Assembly: GCA_963787485.1 (NCBI GenBank)
Contig: CAWBDF010000007.1
Coordinates: 1,178,001 to 1,242,000 of the forward strand
Direction of reading: 5' to 3'
Source of the DNA: Bog-473 sp963787485
GTDB taxonomy: Bacteria; Actinomycetota; Acidimicrobiia; Acidimicrobiales; RAAP-2
Length of the DNA stretch: 64,000 nucleotides
Shown here: positions 8,728 through 17,853 of the stretch, one piece after another
How positions within the stretch are numbered: position 1 is the first letter of the stretch
How the letters are laid out: each line of letters opens with the position of its first letter
Notes under the pieces: generated by a model
The model's input: only the letters and a program-made list of their open reading frames with translations
Database searches by the model: none
Told to the model about the DNA's origin: nothing
Translations under genes and position numbers: made by a program

Positions 8728-9552
8728 GTGGGGCGTCTGGACGGGCGAGTGGCCATCGTCACCGGCGGTGGGGACGGAATCGGCCGCGGGATCGCGAGGC
8801 GCTTCGCCGCGGAAGGAGCCAAGGTCCTCGTGGCGGACATCAACGGGGAGACGGCGCGAGAGGTCGCGGGAGAGATCGTGTCCGAAATTGGAGGCGAGTC
8901 CCTCCCATTGGCCGCCGACGTCAAGGAGAAGGACACGGCCGCCGCCATGGTGCGGACCGCCCTCGACGCCTGGGGCTCCGTCGACATCCTGGTGAACAAC
9001 GCATGGGGCGGTGCGTCATTCGGATCCGTCGAGGAGAAGACTGACGAACAGCTCGCCCACGGGTTCGGACTGGCGTTCTACGGACCGTTCTGGGCGATGC
9101 AAGCCGCGTTTCCCTCCATGAAGGAGAACGGCTGGGGCCGTGTCATCAACATGTGCTCGACGGCCGGTGTGAACGCCTTCTTGGGCACGCTCGAGTACAA
9201 CTGTGCCAAGGAGGCGCTGCGCGCCCTCACCAGGACGGCAGCGCGTGAATGGGCCCCCTACGGGATCGTCGCCAATGCCGTGTGCCCGGGAGCCAAGGGC
9301 TCGGGGATGCGTCGACGCTACACAGAGGATCCGGAACTCGAGGCGATGCTCGATGCGGCGAACCCGATGGGGCGCATTGGCGATCCCGAGACCGACATCG
9401 GACCCGTTGCCGTGTTCCTCGCCAGCGACGATTGCCGCTACTTCACCGGGAACACCCTCTTCGTCGACGGCGGCAGCAGCATCAACGGGTCATCGTGGCA
9501 GCCCGCCCAGTGGGCAGAGGACCACCCACGGGACGAGGATCACCAGACGTGA
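8728..9552 (+). CDS. SDR family oxidoreductase
   Basis: 274-residue SDR starting at GTG 8728, with CACGGAGGG as ribosome site 20 bases after the dioxygenase stop. Glycine motif TGGGDGIG at 12-19, NNAW instead of NNAG at 90-93, catalytic Ser about 144, Y157 and K161 (EYNCAKEA). The terminal segment is FTGNTLFVDGG followed by a short acidic tail. Its stop overlaps the GTG start of the esterase (GTGA at 9549-9552). Likely an NAD(P)-dependent step within the 6456-10538 operon. Confidence 0.92.
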   Translation: MGRLDGRVAIVTGGGDGIGRGIARRFAAEGAKVLVADINGETAREVAGEIVSEIGGESLPLAADVKEKDTAAAMVRTALDAWGSVDILVNNAWGGASFGSVEEKTDEQLAHGFGLAFYGPFWAMQAAFPSMKENGWGRVINMCSTAGVNAFLGTLEYNCAKEALRALTRTAAREWAPYGIVANAVCPGAKGSGMRRRYTEDPELEAMLDAANPMGRIGDPETDIGPVAVFLASDDCRYFTGNTLFVDGGSSINGSSWQPAQWAEDHPRDEDHQT

Positions 9553-10538
9553 CCGATCAATCAACCGCTCGGGTCGCCGAGGCTCGCTCTCGACCGGCAC
9601 CCCCCTCGAGTGTGAGTGAACAGGCCCGGGGCTTCCTCGCCACGGAGTACATGCCCGAGGGCAGCGAGCCGCTGCCGAACGCTGATGACGTCGATGGCTG
9701 GCTCCGTCATGTCGAGGTGTCCGATCGCGCCATCGCCGAGCGTATCGGCGACCTCGGACTTCCGGTCGAGACCGAGGAGACCCAGATCGCCGGGGTCCAC
9801 ACGTACGTGTTGCGCCCTTCCGATGTCCCCGTCGGTCGAGCCACCCCGGTGTTCCTCGATTTCCACGGTGGGGGACTGGTCTACGGGGGAGGGGACCTGT
9901 GCCGAGCGATCTGCACTCCGTTCGCCCTCACCCGGGGGATGGTCACGTGGGCCATCGACTACCGCATGCCGCCCCGATACCCGTACCCGGCCGCGCTGGA
10001 CGACGGAGTGGCGGTGTACCGGGCGCTTCTGGACCAGCGGGCGCCACAGGACGTGTTCGTGGGCGGGGCCTCGGCCGGCGGGAACCTGGCTGCCGCGCTG
10101 ATGGTGCGGCTGAAGGAGGAAGGGCTGCCGATGCCGGCCGGGTTGGTGCTCCTGACCCCGGAGGTGGACCTCACCGAGTCGGGCGACACGTTCTCGGTCC
10201 TGCTCGGTGTGGACAACGTGCTGCGTCCCCTGATCGAAACGAACCGGCTGTACGCCGCCGGCCACGACCTGGCCGACCCGCACCTCTCACCGCTCTTCGC
10301 TGACGTGACGGGGTTCCCGCCCACGTTCCTCCAGAGCGGCACCCGAGACCTCTTCTTGTCCAACACGGTGCGGATGCATCGCAAGCTGCGGGCCGCCGGC
10401 GTCGAAGCCGAGCTCCACGTGTGGGAGGCCATGCCGCACGGAGGCTTTGGTGGGGCTCCCGAGGACATTGAGATGGTGGGCGAGGTGAGACAGTTCCTCG
10501 ACCGGCACCGCCGGTCCGAGGCACCCCGCCGTCCCTAG
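9549..10538 (+). CDS. alpha/beta hydrolase, hormone-sensitive-lipase type
   Basis: 329-residue esterase. The oxyanion motif HGGG is at 106-109, the nucleophile is S175 in GGASAGGN, and the acid and histidine are D267 (GTRDLF) and H297 (PHGGF). These define the HSL/type IV esterase group, cytosolic hydrolases of short acyl esters or lactones. Start GTG 9549 overlaps the SDR stop. It ends the operon; its stop (TAG 10536-10538) shares the palindromic CTAG with the stop of the convergent SnoaL gene at 10535. Probably cleaves an ester or lactone intermediate made by the upstream enzymes. Confidence 0.92.
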   Translation: MTDQSTARVAEARSRPAPPSSVSEQARGFLATEYMPEGSEPLPNADDVDGWLRHVEVSDRAIAERIGDLGLPVETEETQIAGVHTYVLRPSDVPVGRATPVFLDFHGGGLVYGGGDLCRAICTPFALTRGMVTWAIDYRMPPRYPYPAALDDGVAVYRALLDQRAPQDVFVGGASAGGNLAAALMVRLKEEGLPMPAGLVLLTPEVDLTESGDTFSVLLGVDNVLRPLIETNRLYAAGHDLADPHLSPLFADVTGFPPTFLQSGTRDLFLSNTVRMHRKLRAAGVEAELHVWEAMPHGGFGGAPEDIEMVGEVRQFLDRHRRSEAPRRP

Positions 10539-11017
10539 CGGCCGCCGACCTCCGGCGCGAAGAGTGCAGGATCGCCGAGCATGATGTAGATGTCCTCCTC
10601 CCACCACGTGCAGCGCCAGCCGGCGGGGGTCCGCTCGAAGCGCCCTGCGTAGTGGCCGATACTCTCCTCGAACAACCCCTCGCGGGGGCCCAGCCCGGCG
10701 TGATACCCGCGCATCCGAACTCGCGCCTCGGCGGTGTCGCCGTCGATCCGGGCCGAAAAGTTGCCGACCAGATGCTGGGTCACGATCTCCGCACTTCCGA
10801 TCATCCCGCGGGCGAAATCGATGAGATTGGCACGACCGGTGATCACCATCGGCTCCATGCGAGCATCCCGAGCCTTGAACTCCCCGACTGCGTCCTCGGC
10901 AAAGAAGTCGTCGAGCAGGTCCCACTGTTTTTGGTCCAGCGCATCGGTGAACCGGTTGATGAGTTCCTCGATGGCGATGCGATCTGCCACCGCGTCAACG
11001 TCGACCTGCGTGCTCAC
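10535..11017 (-). CDS. SnoaL-like / NTF2-fold protein
   Basis: About 160 residues with the classic SnoaL_4 opening (AIEELINRFTDALDQKQWDL, then FAEDAVGEF), a central TQHLVGNFSARIDGD strand and the ending GWRCTWWEEDIYIML. GTG at 11015-11017 is chosen because a GGGGG ribosome site sits 4-8 bases upstream; an ATG nine codons further upstream (11044) is possible. Transcribed divergently from the acetyltransferase and convergent with the esterase. Function unknown beyond the fold. Confidence 0.82.
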   Translation of the reverse strand: MSTQVDVDAVADRIAIEELINRFTDALDQKQWDLLDDFFAEDAVGEFKARDARMEPMVITGRANLIDFARGMIGSAEIVTQHLVGNFSARIDGDTAEARVRMRGYHAGLGPREGLFEESIGHYAGRFERTPAGWRCTWWEEDIYIMLGDPALFAPEVGGR

Positions 11018-11155
11018 GGCGCCCCCTTTGGCTAGCCACTCCATTGGAGCATATTGGCCAACCCTGACGCCTGGGGTGGGGCGCCCAGGGCGTGATCGCT
11101 CCGAAGACCGTGAACGGTGCTCGCGGCGCGACGCAGCCCCAATACAGTGAGCGCG

Positions 11156-11629
11156 ATGGCCACGTCGGAACCTGGTTCGGCACGGGTGGCAGGCATCGCC
11201 GAGGTCGAGCAGATCGGGCAGTTGCTCCATGACTTCAACACCGAGTTCGAGGAGCCCACGCCCGGCGCCCCAGCGCTCGCCGAGCGGATCGAACAGCTCA
11301 TGAGAGGCGGTGACACCGTCGTTCTGCTCGCCGGTGCGGGTCCTGACGGCGTGGCCGTTCTCCGGTTTCGTGTCGCCATTTGGAGTCCAGGATTCGAGTG
11401 CTACCTGGCCGAGCTCTATGTGCGGAAGGAGCGGCGGGGTCGTGGAGTCGGTCGCGCGCTCATGGAGGAGGCCCTCCGGGTCGCCCGGGAGCGGGGTGCC
11501 GACACCATGGACCTGGGGACCGACGGGACCGACGGTGTTGCCCATCGCCTTTACGAGAGCTTGGGCTTCAGCAAGCTGGCCCACGGGGACCACGGACCGG
11601 CGATGTATGTGTACGAGCGCGAGCTGTAG
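11156..11629 (+). CDS. GNAT family N-acetyltransferase
   Basis: 157-residue GNAT acetyltransferase. The acetyl-CoA pyrophosphate loop is visible as RKERRGRGVGRALMEEA (about 93-109), preceded by the CYLAELYV strand and followed by AHRLYESLGFSKL. Start could be ATG 11156 or an in-frame GTG at 11147. The acceptor is unknown. It stands alone, upstream of the sigma factor, on the same strand. Confidence 0.88.
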   Translation: MATSEPGSARVAGIAEVEQIGQLLHDFNTEFEEPTPGAPALAERIEQLMRGGDTVVLLAGAGPDGVAVLRFRVAIWSPGFECYLAELYVRKERRGRGVGRALMEEALRVARERGADTMDLGTDGTDGVAHRLYESLGFSKLAHGDHGPAMYVYEREL

Positions 11630-11677
11630 CGGGCGGCGTTGAGGACCACCAGGCGAATTCCCGGACGTGAGCCCGGC

Positions 11678-11704
11678 GGTCACATTTTGGTGGTGGCCGG
11701 CGTC
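11678..11704 (+). promoter_or_regulatory. ECF41-type autoregulatory promoter
   Basis: GGTCACA at 11678-11684 and CGTC at 11701-11704 are separated by exactly 16 bases. This matches the published ECF41 target promoter form TGTCACA-N16-CGTC at all but the first position. It lies 8 bases upstream of the GTG start of the adjacent ECF41-type sigma gene, so the transcript would be almost leaderless. Autoregulation is known for this sigma group; here it is inferred from the motif. Confidence 0.7.
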
Positions 11705-11712
11705 AAAATGAT

Positions 11713-12606
11713 GTGAGCACGGTGGAAGTGACGGACTTCGACGCCCAGCGGCCCCGGCTGACTGCGATCGCCACCCGCATACTGGGGTCGGAGGCCGATG
11801 CCGACGACGTCGTGCAGGAAGCCTGGCTTCGGCTCTCGCGGGCTGGCGACGTCGACGACCTGCCCGCCTGGCTGACGACCGTCGTGACGCGGTTGTGCCT
11901 GGACCAGCTCCGCAGAAGACGGACACGGTCGGCGGCCGAGGCCGGGTTCCCCGCCGACCCGGCGCCGGTCGACCCGGAGGCCGACACGGTGCTCGCCGAG
12001 CAAATGGGCGATGCCATGGTGGTGGTCCTCGACGCTTTGGCGCCTGGGGAGAGGGCGGCCTTGGTCCTGCACGATGTCTTCGGGTATCCGTTCGACGAGA
12101 TCAGCGCGGTGATGGGCCGCTCTGGTACGGCGGTACGCCAGCTGGCGAGCCGGGCGCGGCGCAAGGTCCAGGGCGTACCGGAGCCGGCCGCCGTGCGAGC
12201 CACGCGCGCCGAGAGCCAACGGGTCGTCGACGCGTTCCTCTCTGCAGCCCGAGGAGGGGACCTTGGCACCCTGTTGTCCCTTCTCGCGCCCGACGCTGTC
12301 ATGCGTGCCGACCTCGTTGGACAGCAGATGGGCACGGACGCCGTCTATGACGGCGCTACCGCCGTGGCCGCTCGCCTCAACGGCGCTCGGGGGGCTCTGC
12401 CTGTCTCCATCGATGGCGAACTCGGTGCCGCCTGGATCCACGCCGGGGAGGTCAAGGTCGCCTTCGTGTTCCATGTCGAATCGGGCCTGGTTCGCGAGGT
12501 GGAGCTGATCGCCGACCCAGACGTGCTGGCGACCATGGACGTCGGCCGTGTGCGGGTGGAGTCTCGAGACGTTGATGCGAGCGGGCGACCTTCGGCACGC
12601 ACGTGA
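11713..12606 (+). CDS. RNA polymerase sigma factor, ECF41 / SigJ type, with SnoaL-like C-terminal domain
   Basis: 297-residue ECF sigma factor. Sigma2 includes ILGSEADADDVVQEAWLRL (about 20-40); sigma4 includes DVFGYPFDEISAVMGRSGTA and an RQLASRARRKV helix; the C-terminal third is a SnoaL-like fold starting near VVDAFLSAARGGDLGTLL. ECF41 factors carry this domain in place of a separate anti-sigma. The usual DGGGK motif of the extension is not present, and the NPDKL motif appears only as DPDVL, so regulation may differ. GTG start 11713, directly behind the ECF41-like promoter. The usual AhpD/COE partner gene is not adjacent; a DUF1059 gene follows instead. Confidence 0.9.
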   Translation: MSTVEVTDFDAQRPRLTAIATRILGSEADADDVVQEAWLRLSRAGDVDDLPAWLTTVVTRLCLDQLRRRRTRSAAEAGFPADPAPVDPEADTVLAEQMGDAMVVVLDALAPGERAALVLHDVFGYPFDEISAVMGRSGTAVRQLASRARRKVQGVPEPAAVRATRAESQRVVDAFLSAARGGDLGTLLSLLAPDAVMRADLVGQQMGTDAVYDGATAVAARLNGARGALPVSIDGELGAAWIHAGEVKVAFVFHVESGLVREVELIADPDVLATMDVGRVRVESRDVDASGRPSART

Positions 12607-12637
12607 AGGTCCGACAAAGCGAGAGGATGCGAGGATC

Positions 12638-12874
12638 ATGAAGACCATGACCTGTCGAGAACTGGGTGGCCCGTGCGATTCTCCGCACCAGGGCATGACG
12701 GCAGACGAGGTCATAAAGGCGCAAGATCGACACCTCGAGGAGGTTGTCGCGAACGGCGACACGAACCATGAGAGCGCCTTGAAGGAGATGAAGGGCCGGT
12801 GGAAGAACCCCATCAAAGGCATGGGGTGGTACCGGCAGGCGAAGCGAGATTTCGCCGCGCTTCCCGAGGGCTGA
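12638..12874 (+). CDS. DUF1059-like small protein
   Basis: 78-residue soluble protein beginning MKTMTCRELGGPCDSPHQG and continuing TADEVIKAQDRHLEEV, which is the DUF1059 signature (CrelGGpCd... then a helix ending in His). Two cysteines and two histidines could bind a metal but this is inference. ATG 12638 follows GAGGATC; the gene begins 31 bases after the sigma factor stop and is probably in the same transcript. The C-terminal WKNPIKGMGWYRQAKRDF segment is basic. Confidence 0.75.
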   Translation: MKTMTCRELGGPCDSPHQGMTADEVIKAQDRHLEEVVANGDTNHESALKEMKGRWKNPIKGMGWYRQAKRDFAALPEG

Positions 12875-13008
12875 CGCTCCCGTCGGTCCGGGTCCGACAG
12901 ACGTGCACGTTTTGCCTGCAGCGCTTCAGGTCCCAAGCACAGGCGTGGCCGTCCCCGACGAGCATTGCCAGCACCTCCCTGGGGGAAGAAGCCGACGTGG
13001 TTGAGCGA

Positions 13009-13529
13009 TTAGGCGACCGTGCGGATCCCCAATCGAACCCCCTCGGCCTCTCGCGCCGAGAACCGCCGGCCGTATCCCGGTCGGCCGCTCGTGCCAACCG
13101 CGCGTTCCCCGCTCGCCGTAGTGCCGGGTACCTCGAGTGCCCACCGGCGTTCCTCGCGGTCCCAGGCTGCCGTGGGGACTCCGTCCACCAGGGCCCGCAA
13201 CGCCAAGGGCTCTGTCATTGCCTCGCGAAGACCGCGCACCGTTCTGGCAGTCGCGGGCGGAGCATCCCCTCGGCCGGCGTCTCGCGCCATGAGCCGAGAA
13301 CCTCAATCGCTGAACTTGAGTGTTCTACCGCCCGTGCAATTGAGGCGGGGGTTTCGGGTACCTCGATCCCACTTGGGACGCTGAGTTCCACAACGACTTG
13401 GTCGCAGTCGAGTTCTTGGAGAGTGGGTTCGGCTGCTTGTCCCAGCGCAGCGGTGACCTGCGCGCGCACGAGAATGAGCGCAGTTGCATCCCGAGTTGTG
13501 GCCACGCGCAGTCGGTAGCGATCGGTCAT
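13009..13529 (-). pseudogene. hypothetical protein, possibly one frameshifted gene
   Basis: Two overlapping minus-strand frames look protein-like. 13215-13529 begins MTDRYRLRVATTRDATALIL and is ordinary to about SAIEVLGSW, then turns arginine-rich. The frame 13009-13290 begins MARDAGRGDAPPATARTVRG and continues with a sensible TEPLALRALVDGVPTAAWD. The simplest reading is a single gene of about 170 residues broken near 13290, but two short overlapping genes cannot be excluded. No family recognised. Confidence 0.3.
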
Positions 13530-13741
13530 GGAGGGGCACCCTTCGTTCGAAACCGTGATGCTCGAGCTCTCGTCATTGATACCAGTCGTTGTTGAACCTG
13601 CGATGAACGAGGGACCGCCGTTCGATGAATTCCGTGCCGCACGCGCTGAGGACCTCGGTGTGAGGCGCCGACCGTCAGAGATCCCTGGGCGAGGGTCCGC
13701 CCCGAAACCAACCTGAGGGGGAACCGTGCCAAGCTGACCGG

Positions 13742-14644
13742 GTGATCGAGGCCCGTGGGCTCTCCAAGCGGTTCGGCAACGTGGTGGCGGTGGACGACTT
13801 GTCCTTCGACGTGCGTCCCGGGACCGTGACCGGCTTCCTCGGGCCCAACGGGTCGGGCAAGTCGACCACCATGCGCATGATCATGGGCCTCGACTTGCCG
13901 GCGTCGGGCACGGTCACCGTGTTGGGACGGCGCTACCGCGACCTGCCCTGGCCGCTGCGGGAAGTGGGCGGGCTCCTCGAAGCGAGGGCCATCCACCCGG
14001 GTCGTTCCGCCAGGGCTCATCTGCTCACCTTGGCCCGGAGCAATGCCATCGCTCGGGCCCGTGTCGACGAGGTGTTGGAGCTCGTGGGCCTCGCCTCGGT
14101 GGCCGGCAAACGAGTGGGCAAGTTCTCGCTCGGGATGGGCCAACGCCTGGGCATCGCCGCCGCCCTGCTCGGCGACCCAGGAGTGCTGCTGTTCGACGAG
14201 CCCGTGAACGGCCTCGACCCCGAAGGAATCCGCTGGGTGCGTACGCTGTGCCGGAACCTGGCCGCTGAGGGTCGCACCGTGTTCGTTTCGAGCCACCTCA
14301 TGGCCGAGATGGCGCTCACCGCCGACCATCTGGTGGTCATCGGCAAGGGCAGGCTGATCGCCGAGACCTCGGTGGCTGACTTCGTCGCCAGCAGCTCTCG
14401 GCAGTCGGTCAAGGTGCGCACGCCGGCGCCGCACCAACTGTCCGATTCCGTGACCGACGAGGGCGGCACGGTCATCTCCGATCCCGACGGATCTCTGACC
14501 GTCACCGGCTTGTCCGCACCGGAGGTGGGCGACCTGGCCTTGTCGTTGGGCGTCGCCCTGCACGAACTGACCCCCGTCGCCTCACTGGAGGATGCGTTCA
14601 TGGAGCTGACCGACGACGCCGTGGAATTCCGAGGCGGATCGTGA
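13742..14644 (+). CDS. ABC transporter ATP-binding protein (drug/lantibiotic export type)
   Basis: 300-residue ABC ATPase. Walker A GPNGSGKST at 34-42, signature FSLGMGQR at 128-135, Walker B VLLFDEP at 148-154, then GLDPEGIRW and the H-loop VSSH. The signature LGMGQ and the C-terminal domain of about 80 residues place it with CcmA/BcrA-like exporters of the ABC-2 class. GTG start. Its stop overlaps the start of the permease gene (14641), so the two form one exporter. Natural substrate unknown. Confidence 0.92.
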   Translation: MIEARGLSKRFGNVVAVDDLSFDVRPGTVTGFLGPNGSGKSTTMRMIMGLDLPASGTVTVLGRRYRDLPWPLREVGGLLEARAIHPGRSARAHLLTLARSNAIARARVDEVLELVGLASVAGKRVGKFSLGMGQRLGIAAALLGDPGVLLFDEPVNGLDPEGIRWVRTLCRNLAAEGRTVFVSSHLMAEMALTADHLVVIGKGRLIAETSVADFVASSSRQSVKVRTPAPHQLSDSVTDEGGTVISDPDGSLTVTGLSAPEVGDLALSLGVALHELTPVASLEDAFMELTDDAVEFRGGS

Positions 14645-15546
14645 CTGCAGTCCTCGGGGCTCCGACCCCCTTCGCCATCGAGCAGCCGCCGGGCCGCGTC
14701 GGTCTGGGCCGGGCCATGGCCGCCGAGTGGACGAAGCTCTGGTCGGTCCGGTCGACCCTGTGGACCCTTGTAGCAACCGTGGTGGCAGTGGTGGGCTTGT
14801 GCGCGCTTGGCACCGGCACGGTCAGCCCGTCCGACATCATTGAAGATCCGACCCGCCGGAGCCTGGTCGGGATCTTCCTCGGTCAGCTCATCTTCGGGGT
14901 GCTGGGTGTCCTGGTCATGAGCGCCGAGTACGGCACAGGAACGATCCGCGCCACGTTGTCGGCTGTGCCCCGCCGGCCCGTTGTGCTTGGGGCCAAGATC
15001 CTCGTGTTCGGAGCGGTGGCGGTCGTGGTGAGTGAGATCCTCGCCTTCAGTGCCTTCGCCGTCGGCCAGGCCATCTTGTCGGCCAAGCACGCCGTCGGGT
15101 CCTCGGCGGCGGCCTCGCAACGCGCCCAGCAATTCGGGGTGAAGATCCCCCACAACCTTCAGGCCGCGCTCTCGACCGGCTCGGCGTCCTTGGGGCAGGC
15201 GGGCGTCCTGCGGGCGGTATTCGGTGCCGGTCTCTATCTGGCCCTGCTCGGACTGCTGGCCCTAGGACTGGCCACCATCATCCGCCATACGGCCGGCGCC
15301 ATCTCGGCCTTCGTCGGGGTGGTGCTGGTCCTGCCCCTCATCGTCCAGGCGTTGCCCACGTCCATCAGCAATGCCGTGGCCCGCTACCTGCCAGCCAACA
15401 TCGGCCTGGTCATGTTCTCCACCCACGGGGTGCCCGACCGCGTTGGACCCGCCTTCAGCCCGTGGGCGGGCTTCGCCATTCTCGTGTTGTACACCGTGGT
15501 GATCCTGGGGATCGGCTGTTGGGTCCTCGTGCGCCGCGACGCTTGA
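14641..15546 (+). CDS. ABC-2 type transporter permease
   Basis: 301-residue membrane protein with about six transmembrane segments: STLWTLVATVVAVVGLCAL, LIFGVLGVLVMSAEYGTGTI, VFGAVAVVVSEILAFSAF, AVFGAGLYLALLGLLALGL, AFVGVVLVLPLIVQAL and AGFAILVLYTVVILGIG. The LVMSAEYGTGTIRATLS block is characteristic of actinobacterial ABC-2 permeases. GTG start overlaps the ATPase stop (GTGA). It supplies the membrane half of the exporter encoded with 13742-14644. Confidence 0.9.
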   Translation: MTAVLGAPTPFAIEQPPGRVGLGRAMAAEWTKLWSVRSTLWTLVATVVAVVGLCALGTGTVSPSDIIEDPTRRSLVGIFLGQLIFGVLGVLVMSAEYGTGTIRATLSAVPRRPVVLGAKILVFGAVAVVVSEILAFSAFAVGQAILSAKHAVGSSAAASQRAQQFGVKIPHNLQAALSTGSASLGQAGVLRAVFGAGLYLALLGLLALGLATIIRHTAGAISAFVGVVLVLPLIVQALPTSISNAVARYLPANIGLVMFSTHGVPDRVGPAFSPWAGFAILVLYTVVILGIGCWVLVRRDA

Positions 15547-15783
15547 CAGCGTCGGCCGCGGCGGCGCCCGGTCCCGATTTGCACCGGTCGTCGTTGCCTG
15601 GAGGCGACCGATCTCCGATTCACGGGGTGACACCAGGCTGTCGGTGCCCATTGATGTCGATTCCAAGGACGTGCAGAAGGCACCCATTGTCGTCGGGGTG
15701 CTGTTTCACCTTCGTTGGAGCGAGCCTGCGATCGCACCGTCGGTCCACGTCGGTAGAGATGAGGTAAACGGGAGGGGAACGAG

Positions 15784-16950
15784 ATGAGCGGGTTGTCGAC
15801 GGCAGGGTTGGAGCGGGTGGCCGAGGTTGCCGCTTCGCACGTTGGACCGGACCGGGTACCGGGAGTGGTGGCGCTCGTCGCGTCCGGCGACGACGTGCAC
15901 GTCGAGACGTTGGGTGCATTGTCGATCGGTGGGCCGTCGGTGCGGCGCGACTCGCTGTTCCGGATCGCGTCGACCACGAAGCCGATCACCGGGGCGTTGA
16001 CGATGGGGCTCGTCGATGATGGGCTGGTGTCGCTCGATGAGTCGGTGGAACGACTGCTGCCAGAGCTTGCATCGCCTCGGGTTTTGCAGCAAATGGACGG
16101 ACCGCTCGACGAAACCATCGCTGTGCAGCGCGAGATCACCGTGCGTGACCTGTTGACCTTCACGGGAGGATTCGGGATGCACGTTGGCATGTTCGAGACG
16201 GCGTCGCCGTGGCCGATCGTGGTTGCGGCGACCGACGCCCAGTTGGCCACGATGGGTCCGCCGGATCCGAAGACTGCGCCGGAACCCGATGAGTGGATTG
16301 AGCGTCTCGGGTCGCTGCCGTTGATGGCGCAGCCGGGCGAGCGCTGGCTGTACAACACCGGTGCGCAGATCCTCGGCGTGCTGTGTCAACGCGCCGCGGG
16401 TGCTTCAAGGTATGAGGAGGTGCTGCGAACTCGCCTTCTCGAGCCGCTCGGGATGACCCAGACGGCGTTCTGCGCGTCGGACGTGTCGCGGCTGGCGACC
16501 GCCTATGTCAACACGCCGGACGGGTTGACGATCTGGGACCCGCCGAAAGGCGGATGGTCAGAGCAGCCAGCGTTCGATGACGGTGCAGCGGGGCTGGTGT
16601 CGACAGTCGATGACCTGCTCGCTTTCGCAAGGATGTTCCTGCGTGGCGGGGCGCCGGTGTTGTCTTACGAGGCGGTGGGTGAGATGACGCGCGACCAACT
16701 CACACCCGCACAGCGGACAGGGCAGGAGGCGTTCTTGGCTGAACGCTCCTGGGCGCTCTGCCAGTCGGTCATCGTGTCCGGCGAGCGGACGGGTGCGTTC
16801 GGATGGGACGGCGGGCTCGGCACGTCGTTCCTCGTCGATCCGAACTTGGACCTGATCGTCATCGTGCTTACGCAGCGACTGTGGGAATCCCCGCAGCCGC
16901 CCGCGGTGCACACCGACCTGCAGGCGGCGGCGAACGCCGCCCTGCGCTGA
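15784..16950 (+). CDS. serine hydrolase, beta-lactamase / EstB fold
   Basis: 388-residue penicillin-binding-protein-like hydrolase. Nucleophile motif STTK at 63-66, second motif YNT at 190-192 (WLYNTGAQILG), and GWDGGLGTSF supplies the third, HxG/KTG-like strand. Proteins of this size act as esterases or D-amino peptidases rather than true beta-lactamases. No signal peptide is apparent, so a cytosolic location is likely. Strong ribosome site GGGAGGGGAACGAG precedes the ATG. Monocistronic. Confidence 0.9.
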   Translation: MSGLSTAGLERVAEVAASHVGPDRVPGVVALVASGDDVHVETLGALSIGGPSVRRDSLFRIASTTKPITGALTMGLVDDGLVSLDESVERLLPELASPRVLQQMDGPLDETIAVQREITVRDLLTFTGGFGMHVGMFETASPWPIVVAATDAQLATMGPPDPKTAPEPDEWIERLGSLPLMAQPGERWLYNTGAQILGVLCQRAAGASRYEEVLRTRLLEPLGMTQTAFCASDVSRLATAYVNTPDGLTIWDPPKGGWSEQPAFDDGAAGLVSTVDDLLAFARMFLRGGAPVLSYEAVGEMTRDQLTPAQRTGQEAFLAERSWALCQSVIVSGERTGAFGWDGGLGTSFLVDPNLDLIVIVLTQRLWESPQPPAVHTDLQAAANAALR

Positions 16951-16985
16951 TCGACATCGCATCAGGAGCGCCTTCCAAGCATCGA

Positions 16986-17016
16986 TCTCTTCGAGAGACA
17001 TCGATTCATCGATGTC
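16986..17016. repeat. overlapping inverted repeats between convergent genes
   Basis: TCTCT-TCG-AGAGA (16986-16998) overlaps GACATCGAT-TC-ATCGATGTC (16997-17016; 9-base perfect arms). They lie between the convergent hydrolase and DUF998 genes. There is no T-run, so a bidirectional terminator or a protein-binding palindrome are equally possible. Confidence 0.5.
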
Positions 17017-17145
17017 GAGGCGCCCGTGACGAGCATGGGCTGGTTCGAGCGGACAAGACCCTGCCACAGACGTCATTCATCCACGCCGAATCTCCTGATT
17101 CCAGTCGTCGGCCAACACGAATTGGCTGACAGTACCCACTCCTCG

Positions 17146-17853
17146 TCAGGAGTATTCATGGGACTTCTTGGGGTTGAATCGCCAGATGTACAGTCCGAAG
17201 GTGATCAGCCAGATCGTCACCGGGTACGCAGCGATCCGCTCCATCGTTCCTCGACCGATGCCAAAGAACCTGTGCGAAGCGAAACACAACAGTGCGGCCA
17301 GCGCCAGGCTGCTGAAGGTCAGCATGGATCGCCGCATGGATTCCGGCAGCGTGAGCACGCTCCCAAGCACGAGGATCGCGACGTTGCCAACCGCGATAGC
17401 GAGAAAGGCTCCGATGATGTGCATGGTCCGATTCTCGTTCTCGGGAAAGAATCCGACGAGGATCGAACCGAGGCCTCCCAATGCCATCAAACCGAACCCG
17501 AACATCGCTGCGCGCCGCTCGCGAGGGACTCTCTCGGTGAACTCGTGGTAGAGCAGAGCCGAGCCGATCACCATGATCAGGCCGAGCAGGAGGAATCCGA
17601 CGTAATCCATCAGCCACCAACGAGGTGAGCACATCGCCGGAGAGCCGTAGCCGCCACAGCTGGTTTCGCCCAGATCGCTGATCGAGTTCGAGACCAAACT
17701 GTAGCCAGGGATAAAGACCCAAGCCACGATTATCTGAATCAGGAAGTAGAGCGCCGCGGCCGTGAAGATGGCAGGCCCAAAAGACGGATGAGCGTCATGT
17801 CTCTCTCCGATCCATCTGACAACCCGATAGTTGCTTTGGTACGGAATGTTCAC
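17146..17853 (-). CDS. DUF998 family integral membrane protein
   Basis: About 235 residues, six predicted transmembrane helices: FTAAALYFLIQIIVAWVFI, YVGFLLLGLIMVIGSALLY, MFGFGLMALGGLGSILVGFF, HIIGAFLAIAVGNVAILVLG, FSSLALAALLCFAS and ERIAAYPVTIWLITFGLYIW. The extracytoplasmic loop SISDLGETSCGG and the GFFPENENRTMHIIGA block are typical of DUF998. The frame stays open to 17994; the GTG at 17853 is taken as the start because the hydrophilic part beyond it is atypical, but this is uncertain. Function unknown. Confidence 0.82.
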   Translation of the reverse strand: MNIPYQSNYRVVRWIGERHDAHPSFGPAIFTAAALYFLIQIIVAWVFIPGYSLVSNSISDLGETSCGGYGSPAMCSPRWWLMDYVGFLLLGLIMVIGSALLYHEFTERVPRERRAAMFGFGLMALGGLGSILVGFFPENENRTMHIIGAFLAIAVGNVAILVLGSVLTLPESMRRSMLTFSSLALAALLCFASHRFFGIGRGTMERIAAYPVTIWLITFGLYIWRFNPKKSHEYS

